From Oreohelix idahoensis (Eukaryota; Mollusca; Gastropoda; Stylommatophora; Oreohelicidae), in the NCBI GenBank assembly GCA_024509875.1, contig JAMPIV010012271.1, forward strand, positions 20,585 through 84,584: DNA of 64,000 bases, given 5' to 3'. The number at the start of each line of letters is the position of its first letter. Within the stretch, counting starts at the first letter, position 1. The notes below the pieces were generated by a model. It searched no databases. It was not told the DNA's origin and saw only the letters and a program-made list of their open reading frames with translations. Both the position numbers and the translations under genes were made by a program. Below, one piece after another: positions 44,801 to 55,275 of the stretch.

Positions 44801-47800
44801 TCAAATTAGCCCCAAGTGAGAGTACTGAGATGCTGGTGTCCTTTCAAATGGCACAAGATCATTGTCATCGGGAAACTATGTTTTTGGGAAAAAAATATTC
44901 TGTGTTGGAAAGTGCAGTATACAGTATCTGGACTGCCAAATATTAAAAAGAAAACTGGTTTTTAATAAATGTTTGGATACTTCTGGCAATCTTCTGTAAT
45001 GCTGTTTGTTAATTCTGCTGTTGACTTTAACCATGCCACAATGTTAACCCTTCAAGCCCAATTCTTCTGTTTCACTCATATCCTCTCCCCATGACTCCTG
45101 CGCCAAAGTATGACATTTTTGTGACAATAATTTTGCCAGCAATGAACATTCAATTGGCTGCAAACGATATCTATATCCATGAGGGAAGATACAAACTGAC
45201 ATAAAATCTTACAAAGTTCATATTCATGTTCATGATACAAACTGACATTAAATCTTTCAAAGTTCATATTCATGTTCACAGTGCCAAAATATGACTTTTT
45301 TTGGGGGGTGTTTTTTGAACAAGTATTCTGAAATCAAGCAATGATCCAACGATCAAAGGCAATGCTTATTTCAATATTACCTTAATATACTTCATTCATT
45401 TTCCTTCTTTTCAGAAGAGACCCCGATGCCATCACAAGAACAGCTATGCTTTGGACCCCTGAAGGAAAATGAAAGAGAGGCCGACCAAAAACAACCTGGC
45501 GGAGGACTGTGGAGACTGAGATGCAAAGAATGAACCAGAGTTGGGGCACTGTGCGAAGGATGGCCGCCGACCGAGCAAAGTGGAATCAATTTGTTGTTGC
45601 CGTACAAGACGCCACTAGGCGTGATGGCCACTGACTGCTTTGATGGTCGGCGGCTAAGGATCAAAGAAAGAAAAATTTCCCTTCTGCTCCTTAAATAGCA
45701 TGGAGCCACCACTGTAGCTGGTCCCCTTGTAGGAAGCCTGCACCAAGATTTCACATGGCACTTGCAGAAGTGGTTTCTGTAGCAATTAGTTTTACATTAT
45801 GAGGTTACTAACCCAATACACAACTCATATTATGCACCTTGTAATGCATGCCTGAGGGAACAATAGTCCTATCTTTTCTTTGTTGCTTTGACATAACAGA
45901 AATATATTTATTCCTCATCACTGGCTTTGTCTTGATCAACTGTTTGAAAACAAGGAAGTTAATTTTTTTTAATTTGAGGAATTATTCCCTCATCAAGTGA
46001 CATGTCTTGTGACAGGATATAAAAGTGCCAAAAGTTATGTGTGATGTCAATCAATACAGTTCATACTTTGTACTGTTTGTCCGATGTATCCAGTGCAATC
46101 AACAAATTCCAGGTCATCAAGCTGTTTTGCCACAGCTCACTGAATATCATTTCCAGTGGTTGTTGTTATTGTTTTAACAACCCAGGCTACAGTTAGTCAG
46201 ATGAGAAACTGTGACAACAGACATCTCTGCTGTTTACACCTTAAAGAGTTATACAACTTGAAGAGCTCTACATTTCATGCCTGCCTGTGTTGCACTTGTC
46301 AGGTTAATAAATGTAAAGGGAACTATGTAGTGGTCTTATCATAGAAAAAAAATACATAACGATAATTTTATACTAGGTTAATGAGACTATCAACAATCAG
46401 AAGATAGGCCACACTGTGAGCCTAAAGGGAAAAAGGGAAAAAAAAGAGGGGGAGAGAAAGGCATTAATTTACAAATAAGATGTCAGAAAAGAGTCTGCTA
46501 CCACTACCAAACCTTAGTTATCCAGGATGACAGCATTTAAAAAAAAGCATCACAAGGTCACTGAGGTTATGCATAAAAATAGAATGTCCTGCAATAAAAT
46601 AATAATACTGTACTGAATATAAGAGGGAAGGTCAAAAAGTAATGCCTCCTATTTTTTATGTATGTAAATACTGCATCGGTGTGCAATTTGTAAATTTAGC
46701 AGGATTCCTCAAACACTCTTCTGCACTGTATAGCATTACCAACCTGTTTCAGTAACAGGTGGCACCACTGTAACAGTTTAAAAATGGCTGCCAAAGACGT
46801 TCGGTTAAAACAACGTTATGTCATAGAATTCCTCAATGCTGTAGGCGATACCCCGATTCGCATCCACGAACGTTTGAAGAATGTTTATGGAGATTCAACA
46901 GAAAAACGCGCCGTACGCCAGTGGTTTAGGAAAAAGGACACAAATTTTTACCGTGCTGGGATACATGTCCTTGTGAGAAGATGGACAAAAACTGTAACAA
47001 ATCACTCAGGCAATGCCTTGCCTACAAGGTGACACTATTATAAGGTGGTGCATGAGACTGGCAACCTCATCATTTAAAACAAGCTTTTACACACACAAAA
47101 TACCACCACTGCAAGAATATGTGAACGCAGGCTTCCTGCAAGGACCAGTTACAATGGTGGCTCCATGTTCCATAAGGATCAAAAAGGAAAATGATGAAGA
47201 ACATAGCTATCTATTAAAATGGACTGACTTGTAGCACCGTTTGTAGATATACTTCCAGTCTATATCAACACTTTCTGCTTGCTTTGAAAGAAAAGTGAGA
47301 ATTTGACGGTTGTTGAAATGAAACAGACAGAGTTCCTTCCACAGCGACTGTTCTTCTGTTACCTGTGAAGTAAATAAGTCATACTCAAAATAAATACTTG
47401 TACAATACAAAGTTTTAAAAGAACAAATTATGCTAATAAGCATTTTTTTCATTAAGACAGAGATTCAAGGAACATTTTTATCTTAAACTAAGCTACTGTT
47501 TTTTTTTAACCTTCTCATCTTACACAGTGCTATCTTTTAATGTGTTTTAGATGGTGGCCATGCTGAGACTGGTTTTTAAGACTACTCATCAACTATAAAT
47601 ACTCTAATTGTTCCTGTGCAAATATTTTGGACGTACGGAAAATTTCAAATAGATGACGTGCAAATTCAGTTGATTTAAAAGAATTTTAATTTTAGCCTCA
47701 CTCAGCATTACAGAAAGGAATTTGTTGTAACATATGTTTCCCTTGGCTGCCTTAATTCTTTCTACCTCATGAGCCATATTATGTGCAATGATAGTGTACA

Positions 47801-50800
47801 GTATTCTCCCAAGGGTGGCGCAGTAAGCCACTTTGGTTACAGTCAGGTTACCTCATGTCTGCATTTTGTTCTACATAAAGCAAAGGTGTTTGTAGCATAT
47901 AACTCTTAAAAATATTCTCAAGCCAATGTGTGATGGTTTTATATTTATTTTGAGCATTTTCCCAGAAATGTTTATTTACCGCTTGTTCTGAGTTATTAAT
48001 ATCTCATCTAAATAACTAAAACATTCTAATATTTATACATGTTTATTTGTATGTATATTTATAATTGTTATTAATTTATTATAAATTATATTTAAGTGTA
48101 AGTATTAAATGCAACCTGGAGAGCACTGGTTTCTGCCTTATGCGCCGTGTTTGGCGCTTAAAGAATTTATTATTATTATTAAATGCAACAAATAATTCTG
48201 ATTTATGCCACATAAAGTCCAGACATAACGAAATCTGACTGCAATCAAATGGAAGCTTAAGATCATTTAGCACAAGGTCATTTTTGGGAGAATAATATAT
48301 CTTGTTGTAGCACTCCATACGAATACGAATAACTTAACTTAGCAGGAACTACAAGCTTCCACATTTTGAATTAACTCTAAAATATTTCAAACACTAAGAA
48401 AGCACACACAGCCATTATTTATGTACCCGATTAAGAGTTGTACTTGTCTGGCCAGCTCTCATCACATCTTTATGATCTGCAATTTGACAGAAGATATTTC
48501 TCAAGCAGTCAGATGGAAGATCTGACAACATCACCTTGCCATCTTTGCTTCTCTGAAAATAATATAAAATGTGCTATCTACTTGTGTGGTTATTACACCA
48601 TACATTATGTTACTTATTAAACTCGCTGACATTAACCCTTTCATCGCGATGCTTCTACTTTATCCAAACCCTATCTTCATTGCTTCTGATTTAAAACAGG
48701 AAGTTTATGTGAAAATGTACTGACATCATTTAACAGTACATTGACTATAAACAATGATTATTTTAATGAGGACAATTAAAAATTGACACTAAATTATAAC
48801 AAAGTCAAGTTCATCATCATCATGTGCCTTGCTCTCAATATAAGATTTTTAGTGTGAACATGCACTTTGACATCAAGTAACACTTCACTTCCAACTAAGT
48901 TTTTTTTTCTTGAGCAAATTAATTGTTGTTACTGTTGTTCAGAATTGACATCATTGCACTCTGGGCGAACCCATAGATGTTCAGTATCGTTAGCAAACAT
49001 CCAAGGGTATGAATGCTAATTGTTCCTGTTGTGGGCTGGTTTTATATACGCTGAATGCACCCTCTCATAGGTTCATCCCTGCCAGTCTTACGCCTAATGC
49101 CAAACTCCAGCAATCTTAGCCCTGATGATTCACTGATTGCAGTGTCATTCTCTAATAGGCGATCATTAATTGTCCTCAGTAACTTTTCCTTGTCCATATC
49201 CAATGCACCTACTATAGGTGTTCTTGAAGCTAGTATATCAGCTCTTTTATTGCCACGTACACCTGCATGACCAGGACAGTGGATCCACACCAGTTCTTGA
49301 AGATTCAAGGCTTCTATGGAGGTTTTCCATTCATGCCATAGCCATCTATTTTAGATCTTCTGAGAGTCTGACACAATAACTGACCTTGTTAATCAAGTTT
49401 CAGACAACCACCTTAAATACGCAGTAGCTGCCTCTACCTCCATTGTCATGCTGGAGGTTATTGTCATGTTAGCCCCGCTATGTTCATCGACGATCCTGCC
49501 CTTAACTCTAGCCGAAAAGTCCCATCCTGATTTCTCACCATGGACTATAGACCCATTAGTGTACACGATGGCATCATCATCCCCGGCATTATCATTTATC
49601 AGTTGATCAATTTCCAGCTCATTCCGGCATTATCAGTTGATCAATTTTCAGCTCAGCTTTCCCATTGCTCCAAGCTCTACATTCTCTGCCAACGCTGATG
49701 ATGACCTGTTGGTAGGTCATCAAGTTCTCACCTGACTGACTCCACTCTTCCCCCTTGAATTTGCTTTAAACTGTGGTGACCTGTCAAATAGTTGACTCAG
49801 CCTGCACCATCCATGACATCCCATGAGCAAATTAAACATCACAATAAATAACACCAAGTTCATATATGATATCATTATGTGCATGCATACGGAAGTAGGC
49901 AATTATTTCACTCTAGAACGTCTATCAAATTAACACTTTACAACATTTAACAAATTACACTTTTCCTGAAGGCAGTCTATTAGCAAGTTATTCTATTCCA
50001 AATATTCTTTCTGCATGGGTGGCAACTTGGTGAGAACATCGAATCAATGAAGTGAACACAATAAATTTGGTGCAAGAGAAAACTGTTTTGGTCAGTTTGA
50101 ATGGATTGTTATGTTTTGTCTTAGGGTGGATTAAACCAGTTAAAATAATGCATCCTCTTATGAAAGACAAAGCATGAGCTATTTCTCGTTGCATCAGCTA
50201 GTCATTCTGGGTGATGAACTCTAATATTTAACAGGCCACAAACTGAGGAAATCTGTTGACAGCATTACAAGGCAGCCCTATCTCTGGAATCCTGCAAGGT
50301 AAGAGAGGCAGAGGGAGACCAAAGAATAATTAGGGGAGAGAACTGGAGACAGGAATGAAAGGGATGAGGAAGAATTGGAAAGACTTGGAGCTGATGGCAC
50401 GGAACAAGAGGACATGACAAGAGGACATTTCTTGAAGACCTGCACTCATTAGAGAGATGAAGGGTGATGATAAATCACTCATTGTTGAACCATTATTATT
50501 CTTACAAGAAAATAAAAACTGCTTTTGTGGACTGTCATGGTGGATATGAATTAAACTGGTGAGCGATCACATCAGTTCATTAAAAAAAATGACAAGAGAA
50601 TTTCAGGGATATGCCAATGCCTTTGATCCTGCTGTTGCCTGCTCTATATGTGTTTTTAAAAGATTTCCTCTATTTAAAAAAAAAAAAAACTACTTCCCAA
50701 ACAAATTAATATTTATTTATAACTATTCTAACAATAGCACAGTGGCTGCAGGTAACTATAAACGATAAAAGAATCTTGGGGTTATCTCAGTGCCTTTATC

Positions 50801-51341
50801 CCACTGTAGCGGTACAGTGTGGAAAAGGAAAGTCTCACCTTTGTGAGATCTAGGTTTTGAAGTGTAAATGTTTAACAAACTATAACTTAAGAAAGCCTAC
50901 CTCTTTCATCTGGTATTCTGACAGCTGATTATCCAGCCTTGTCACTGTCGCTAAATGCTTTGACCACAAATATTCACTACCAATGTGACGATGCTTTCCT
51001 TCATGCAGCGCATCCTTAGCACAACTAAGCAGGTCTCTCATCAATCCTATATTCAGCTCTGTTTTAATGGCTGCAAATTTTTAGCAAATTATAATAACTG
51101 CCACTTTGTCATTACAAAAACACAATAAAATTGTATGTTTTTATTACTATTGTCTATAATCAATATAAATAGTTAATTATACCTCTAAAATATATCCATA
51201 TTGTAGTGTGGGAGGTACTATAATAATGCCATTCAATGACCTCTCACCTTCAATGATCATTGATTCCAGAATGTTGAAGACAAGTTTCTGAGAGGTACCA
51301 CTAAGTGTTGGTAGCTTCTTTTCAAAAATCAGACTCATCAG
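41767..51341 (-). CDS. FBXO25/FBXO32: F-box protein of the FBXO25/FBXO32 family (six exons, C-terminal part)
   Basis: Substrate-receptor F-box protein for an SCF (SKP1-CUL1-RBX1) ubiquitin ligase. The vertebrate relatives are FBXO25 and FBXO32 (atrogin-1/MAFbx), the latter active in muscle protein turnover. Exons on the minus strand: 51248-51341, 50901-51070, 48427-48552, 47229-47362, 44409-44481, 41767-41853. Every junction has AG acceptor and GT donor and the phases fit (1, 0, 0, 2, 0). The order of motifs matches the family: LSGTSQKLVFNILE, a helical region, F-box LSDLPSDCLRNIFCQIADHK running into EEQSLWKELCLFHF, then LYADMLALCSHC, HPC and the C-terminal LSPEDFLSLFKL. The N-terminal part is incomplete here. 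Expected, not seen: nuclear export or localisation signals. An SCF role is inferred from homology. Confidence 0.93.
42034..42205. repeat. Degenerate tandem repeat, ~43 bp x4 (intronic)
   Basis: Four units of the form GTGAAAAATACT.TCCA..TGTCTATAATGGTA..TTTCTAC. Divergent, so not a recent expansion. In the last intron of the F-box gene. Confidence 0.8.
42529..42903 (+). mobile_element. LINE family A, short 3' copy
   Basis: A 375-bp 5'-truncated insertion with a 13-bp target duplication ATGTCACCAAAAT (42516-42528, 42904-42916) in the last intron of the F-box gene. It covers the C-terminal ~100 codons and the GAAGAAGAAGAG tail, with one stop (TGA in place of the W of RRWSW). Confidence 0.92.
42978..43557. 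repeat. SINE-like unit bounded by inverted and direct repeats
   Basis: 42978-43003 and 43502-43527 are 26-bp perfect inverted repeats (core GACAACAGAAAAGAAAATAT). Each is followed by GTCTAGTGTCAT.CTTTATGT in direct orientation (43007, 43523). In between, at 43385-43425, is AGGTTCGATTCCCGGTAAGC, a good B box, in a tRNA-like setting. It is related in sequence to the foldback at 16386. An exact origin is not clear. Confidence 0.6.
43565..43757 (+). mobile_element. LINE family E, 3' fragment
   Basis: Sense orientation: ITRXSLFWNPQCKRDRGSPK-type coding eroded by stops, ending in AATGCTCCTTGTGGAGCTAA, the 3' hairpin of the family. Confidence 0.75.
44112..44300 (+). repeat. R1 SINE-like repeat
   Basis: Sense copy from GATGTGACTAACATGAGGCT to the 3' hairpin CTCCACAAGGAG and GATAATGA tail. 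It lies 110 bp from an F-box exon, within the intron. Confidence 0.75.
44409..44481 (-). CDS. FBXO25/FBXO32: F-box gene exon
   Basis: 73 nt between a CATTCATATTTATAG acceptor and a GTAAGC donor. Its first base completes a split Lys codon, then come RFGRKELYADMLALCSHC and SSIHWK. The Tyr-Ala-Asp-Met-Leu..Leu-Cys..His-Cys pattern is a family signature. Confidence 0.93.
44482..45408. other. Intron sequence; short LINE F remnant near 44995-45060
   Basis: Mostly AT-rich. 44995-45060 resembles the 3' end of LINE F in reverse (CTGTTGACTTTAACCATGCC). Near 45190-45275 a 45-bp unit (CAAACTGACAT.AAATCTT) is repeated twice. Confidence 0.5.
45409..45674 (+). mobile_element. LINE family A, short 3' copy
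   Basis: The last ~266 bp of family A, flanked by ATTTTCCTTCT and ATTTCCCTTCT (45398-45408, 45675-45685; one mismatch). It landed in the 3' edge of an R1 repeat. Confidence 0.85.
45675..45895 (-). repeat. R1 SINE-like repeat
   Basis: Continues the R1 copy interrupted by LINE A: TAGCATGGAGCCACCACTGT, GGAAGCCTGCACCAAGATTT, TGAGGTTACTAACCCAATAC and GCCTGAGGGAACAATAGTCC. Confidence 0.75.
45896..46620. other. Intron sequence, no recognisable feature
   Basis: AT-rich, with A-rich stretches near 46340 and 46440. Nothing identifiable. Confidence 0.5.
46624..47036 (+). mobile_element. mariner-like element with large internal deletion
   Basis: Begins after TA with AGAGGGAAGGTCAAAAAGTA, a mariner-type terminal repeat. 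From 46784 an 82-codon frame opens with MAAKDVRLKQRYVIEFLNAV and IHERLKNVYGDST, the N-terminal helix-turn-helix DNA-binding region of mariner transposases. It then jumps to NFYRAGIHVLVRRWTK, which matches the extreme C-terminus. The whole DDD catalytic core is deleted yet the frame is kept. The right terminal repeat is missing, and an R1 copy starts just after. Catalytically dead; a short DNA-binding peptide is conceivable but unproven. Confidence 0.82.
47044..47205 (+). repeat. R1 SINE-like repeat
   Basis: Sense copy: ACTGGCAACCTCATCATTTA, AACGCAGGCTTCCTGCAAGG, GGTGGCTCCATGTTCCATAA and AAATGATGAAGAA tail. It ends 24 bp from the F-box exon at 47229. Confidence 0.75.
47229..47362 (-). CDS. FBXO25/FBXO32: F-box gene exon (end of F-box)
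   Basis: 134 nt between a TTATTTACTTCACAG acceptor and a GTCAGT donor. Encodes VTEEQSLWKELCLFHFNNRQ, a Leu-rich stretch and SVDIDWKYIYKRCY, then AA of a split codon. The LWK.LC.(Y/F)HF pattern closes the F-box region in FBXO25/32. Confidence 0.93.
47363..48102. other. Intron sequence, no recognisable feature
   Basis: AT-rich. No repeat shared with the window. Confidence 0.5.
48116..48176 (+). mobile_element. 61-bp retroposon 3' stub with 13-bp duplication
   Basis: TATTAAATGCAAC at 48103-48115 and 48177-48189 flanks a 61-bp insert that contains TTATGCGCCGTGTTTGGCGC (a hairpin) and ends in a (TTA)n-type tail. This is the signature of a severely 5'-truncated LINE or SINE. Confidence 0.85.
48427..48552 (-). 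CDS. FBXO25/FBXO32: F-box gene exon (start of F-box)
   Basis: 126 nt, 42 codons, between a TATTATTTTCAG acceptor and a GTACAT donor. Encodes KVMLSDLPSDCLRNIFCQIA and DHKDVMRAGQTSTTLNR, the N-terminal part of an F-box (LxDLPxxxLxxI...D..D). It joins in frame to 47362. Confidence 0.93.
48553..48955. other. Intron sequence, no recognisable feature
   Basis: AT-rich, no signal. Confidence 0.5.
48960..49740 (-). mobile_element. LINE family G, RNase H region remnant
   Basis: Minus-strand pieces: DDDAIVYTNGSIVHGEKSGW, a catalytic-Glu region TMEVEAATAYLRWL, VSDSQK, then open at 49308-49042 with ELVWIHCPGHAGVRGNKRAD (catalytic Asp and His box), RTPIVGALDMDKEKLL and GIRRKTGRDEP. Stops occur upstream, and a ~55-bp piece near 49600-49655 is tandemly duplicated. 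RNase H domain of an I/CR1-type element, inactive. Confidence 0.82.
49741..50260. other. Intron sequence, no recognisable feature
   Basis: AT-rich unique sequence. Confidence 0.5.
50262..50475 (+). mobile_element. LINE family E, 3' fragment
   Basis: Sense copy: TTACAAGGCAGCCCTATCTC, GGAATCCTGCAAGGTAAGAG, AGGCAGAGGGAGACCAAAGA and a ACTCATTAGAGAGATGAAGG 3' end. Decayed. Confidence 0.7.
50901..51070 (-). CDS. FBXO25/FBXO32: F-box gene exon
   Basis: 170 nt between an ATAATTTGCTAAAAATTTGCAG-type acceptor and a GTAGGC donor. Two bases complete an Ala codon, then IKTELNIGLMRDLLSCAKDA, HIGSEYLWSKHLATV and LDNQLSEYQMKE. It aligns with the helical region before the F-box in FBXO25/32. Confidence 0.92.
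51248..51341 (-). CDS. FBXO25/FBXO32: F-box gene exon
   Basis: 94 nt between a TTTTGATTTTTTAG acceptor and a GTGAGA donor. Encodes LMSLIFEKKLPTLSGTSQKL and VFNILESMIIE, matching the LTSLSG.AQK..(F/M)NILE segment of the family. It starts in phase 0, so an upstream exon must end in phase 0. Confidence 0.92.
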
Positions 51342-51544
51342 CTAAAAAATCAAAATTCAGTTAATAGAAGCAAACAAGACTATTCTGTCATGCATATAAA
51401 ATGTGAAAATTCAGCAGTGAATGTTAACAGTGAGAATTCTGTAACATATGTAAATACTGAGAACTCAGTAACAAACAAACAAATAATTCAGTAGCAGAAA
51501 TAAACAGAAAGAATACAAAAATATGGTAAATACTGAGGATCCAG
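51342..51544. repeat. Degenerate AATTCAGTAA-rich tract
   Basis: Several imperfect copies of a ~25-bp motif like AAATACTGAGAACTCAGTAA. The same flavour continues at 52081-52125 and 54671-54740 on the other side of the later insertions, suggesting one original tract split by SINEs and LINE A. Confidence 0.55.
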
Positions 51545-51795
51545 TAACAAGGTAGTACCATAGCAGATACTGCACAGGGGAGTGTTAGATACATCACCAT
51601 AATAGGTTCAGCTTGTTTTTATGAGATGGGATGACCAGTTTCCTTCCTTGCTGCCTTTGTTTTCCCCAACTCAAAAGCAGAGTCGGGTACCCATTTGCAG
51701 CTAGGTAGACTGTTGTATGATGCTCCCAGGTTTCGATCATAGGAACCTTGCACCTGTGCCATGAGAGGAAAGTGCCCCAACTGCTTAGCCAATAT
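51545..51795 (-). repeat. SINE S2, copy with tRNA-like head
   Basis: On the minus strand the head has an A box TGGCTAAGCAGT and consensus B box GATCGAAAC, then the body CAGTCTACCTAGCTGCAAAT, ACTCTGCTTTTGAGTTGGGG and AGTATCTGCTATGGTACTAC. tRNA-derived, RNA polymerase III type. Confidence 0.85.
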
Positions 51796-51802
51796 GGTGC
51801 TC

Positions 51803-52065
51803 AAAGGTAAAGGTACTCCCACAGCAGAAACTGCCATAGGGAAGTGAAGTGTTAAAGACTTCACCATACTAGGTCCAACATTATGAAGTGGGGTGACCAG
51901 TTCACGTGATTGCTGTTTTAGCCTTCCCTAACTCAAGAGCACAGACAGGTTCTCTCTCACAGCTGGGTAGACTGGAGTGTGATGCTACTAGGTCTTGATC
52001 CCAGAACCTGGCAACTGTGCCGCATGAGGACAGCGCTCTAGCACTTAGCCAATCGGATGCTCAAG
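51803..52065 (-). repeat. SINE S2, copy with tRNA-like head
   Basis: Second S2 copy placed head to tail with the one at 51545. A box TGGCTAAGTGCT, B box GATCAAGAC, body CAGTCTACCCAGCTGTGAGA. The two differ by about 15% by eye, so this is two insertions or an old tandem pair. Confidence 0.85.
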
Positions 52066-52139
52066 AAACCAGTACCACATAAACATTGGTGAGAATGAAG
52101 TGAGAAATCAAAAATTCAGAAGTACATGTAGTGAGAAGT

Positions 52140-54656
52140 GGGAGCACACAATAATTATAACGAAAGAGTAATGGGGAAATGCGGCAGTGGAACAGCAAAT
52201 GAGAATGGGGACAAATTAATAAGCTTCTGCAGTATTAACAACCTGGTCATTGGAGGAACACTTTTTCCACACAAGGAAGTGCACAAGTTAACATGGGAAT
52301 CACCAAACGGACGAGACAGAAACCAGATAGATCACATAATGATCAATGGCAGATGGAGACATGCACTACAAGACGTGACAGTAAGAAGAGGCGCAGATGT
52401 GGGAAGTGATCATCACCTAGTAGTAGCAAGACTGAAAGTGAAACTCAGAGCTGCTGGACCAGTTGCAGTCAAACAGAAAAGATACAACATCACGAAACTG
52501 AAGGATCCCCTCACCAGAAAAGCTTTTGTGGTCGACGTAAAGAGAAGATATGAGATTAGCAAAAGCCAGGAAAGAACAGAGACCGATGATGTTGACCAGA
52601 GATTCAACACCATCTCAACAATATACAAGGAAAGCAGCAAGTTATGCTTGGGATTCCAGGAAAGAAAGAGCCAAGACTGGATAACACCAGATACGCTAAA
52701 CACCATAGCGAAGAGAAAGGAAATGAAAAGAAAGAAAACAGAAGCTAAGTCTCCCAGATTAAAGGCAATATATAGTGAACAGTACAGTCAGCTGGACAAG
52801 GAAGTAAAACGTCAAACCCGTGCTTACAAAAGGACATTTCTGGATGACCTTGCAAGACAGGCAGAAGAGGCAGCACTGAGAAATGAACAAAGCACAGTAT
52901 ACACAATAACTAAAATCATCAGTGGAAAACGAGGTGCAAACAATATTACATTAGTAAGAGATAAGCACGGAAATCTCATCACGACAGTAGAGGGACAGGA
53001 AAAAAGATGGGCAGAGCATTTCAGAGAAACTCTGAATAAGGAACCACCAGAGACACAATTGAATGTTCCTGAGGCTGAAAATGATCTAGATGTTAATACA
53101 GACATCCCACGAAAAGAAGAAATCATCACAGCAATCAAAGGGTTAAAGAATGGAAAAGCTCCTGGTCATGATAACTTAAATGCAGAGCTATTTAAGACAG
53201 ACCCAGAGCTAGCAGCAGAACTATTAGAACCACTATTTGCACAAGTCTGGAAAACAGGGACAACACCCACAGAGTGGAGAAAAGGAATAATTGTCAAATT
53301 GCCCAAGAAGGGAGATCTTGCAGACTGCAATAATTGGAGAGGAATAACTCTTCTCTCAGTTCCCAGCAAAATACTAGGCAGGATAATTATACAGAGAATC
53401 TCAAAAGCAGTAGACCACAAACTGAGGAAAGAACAAGCAGGATTTAGAAAGAACAGAAGATGTGTAGATCATATATTTACCCTCAGGAACATTATTGAGC
53501 AGTGCTCAGAATGGCAAAGACAGCTGTACATTAATTTCATTGATTTTGAAAAGGCTTTTGACAGTATACATAGGGACAGTTTATGGAAAATACTGAGGGC
53601 TTATGGAATTCCAAGCTGCATAGTGTCAATCATAAAAAGCCTTTATGCCAACTTTACTTGCAGCATTGGGCAGAGCAACCTAACTTTTGAAGTGAAGACA
53701 GGAGTACGACAGGGATGCCCCTTATCAACCACTCTATTTTTAACAGTCATAGACTGGGTGATGTGCCAGACAACAGAGGGCAATCCAAGAGGAATAAGAT
53801 GGACTACATTTTCTACATTGGAAGATCTGGAATATGCAGATGACATTGCACTGCTAGCACATTCACATCAACACATCCAGGAAAAAACAGATAGACTTAA
53901 TAAGTATAGCCAGCAGGTGGGCTTGAACATCAACCTAAAGAAGACAGAGGTCATGACGCTCAATGTGAGCAACCCTGAGCCCATATCAGTAAGGAATCAG
54001 CAACTGGAACAGACAGATGCCTTCACATACCTAGGATGCATAGTAACACCAGACGGCGGAGCAAGCAAAGACATCAACAACAGAATGAACAAAGCAAGAA
54101 CAGCCTTTTTTAGTCTAAACAACATCTGGAAGTCCTCTCAGTACAGCACAAGCACAAAATTAGGATTATATCAGAGCTGTGTGCTTTCTGTGCTTCTCTA
54201 TGGCGCGGAGAGCTGGAGAGTTACAGAGAAGGAAATGTCGAAATTGTCCTCTTTTCACGCAACATGCCTAAGAAAAATTCTCCGTATCTTTTGGCCGAAT
54301 ACCATCACCAACCAAGATCTGCTTACTCGGAGCAAGCAAGAGGACATGCACACCATCATAGCTGGCAGACGCTGGAGCTGGGTTGGCCATGTCCTCAGAA
54401 GAGACCCCGATGCTATCACAAGAACAGCTATGCTATGGACCCCTGAAGGAAAACGAAAGAGAGGCCGACCAAAAACAACTTGGCGGAGGACTGTGGAGGC
54501 TGAGATGCAAAGAATGAACCAGAGTTGGGGCACTGTACGAAGGATGGCCGCCGACCGAGCAAAGTGGAATCAATTTGTTGTTGCCCTACAAGATGCCACC
54601 AGGCGTAATGGCCACTGACTGCTGTGACGGTCGGCGGCTAAGGATCAAAGAAGAAG
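52140..54656 (+). mobile_element. LINE family A copy 1: endonuclease C-term plus complete RT, open
   Basis: A 2517-bp RTE-like element with a 14-bp target duplication ATGTAGTGAGAAGT (52126-52139, 54657-54670). The frame is open from the 5' end to the stop at about 54616 (over 820 codons). It opens inside the endonuclease domain (NQIDHIMINGRW, then GSDHHLVVARL), then a coiled linker, then reverse transcriptase: LKNGKAPGHDNLNAELFK, KEQAGFRKNRRCVDHIFT, FIDFEKAFDSIHRDSLWKIL (about residue 470), GVRQGCPLSTTLFL (525), LEYADDIALLA (566), YLGCIVTPDGG, YGAESWRV and GRRWSWVGHVLRRD. Only the N-terminal half of the endonuclease is lost, by 5' truncation. No stops or shifts seen, so it is young. A family member like this could have supplied machinery for the short copies. 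Confidence 0.95.
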
Positions 54657-54670
54657 ATGTAGTGAGAAGT

Positions 54671-55010
54671 CAATAATACATGTGTCAGAATTCAGGTGTG
54701 AACTGTGGAAGTTCAGAAATAAAACAGTTCAGTATTAAAACAATGCTATACTACGATATGAAGTGCTTGTGCAAGACAATTTTAAATTACAAAGTTCTAC
54801 TTTTATTAACAATGGATACAGCAGTTTGTCGTTAAGTGATGTCCAGTTTTTATCATTTAGATAAAATCCTCCTGACATTGTGGTAAGAAAATTTCTAACA
54901 TAACACTACAGTAGCTACAGTAAAACACTGCAACATAGCTTGAATGCAGCTGAACATTGTTCTGCCAACTACCATCTACTAATTGATTAATTCATTACCT
55001 TTTCAGCTTC
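54671..55010. other. No recognisable feature
   Basis: AT-rich sequence between LINE A and LINE E. Confidence 0.5.
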
Positions 55011-55110
55011 TTCAGTAGTTCAGATTTTCAACAAACTCACATCGACCCTTAGTGTCCTGTGCCATCTGTTCAAGGTCTATATATGACTCTATCTCTGTCT
55101 CAATATAAAT
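55011..55110 (-). mobile_element. LINE family E, 3' fragment
   Basis: Short reverse piece: TTCAGATTTTCAACAAACTC, GTGTCCTGTGCCATCTGTTC. Confidence 0.6.
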
Positions 55111-55275
55111 TGTTTGTTGTTGTTTTTCCTGTTTGCTCCTTATGGAGCATGGAGCTACTACTGCTGCAGGTCCCCTTGGAGGAAGCCTGCATTAAAACTG
55201 TGGTGGTTTCTGTAGCAGTTTGTTTTACATAATGAGGTTGTCTGCCGCATGCATCTATATATAAACTACTGTACA
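55111..55275 (-). repeat. R1 SINE-like repeat
   Basis: Hairpin end GCTCCTTATGGAGC, then GGAAGCCTGCATTAAAACTG, TTTACATAATGAGGTTGTCT. The 5' third is lost. Confidence 0.75.
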
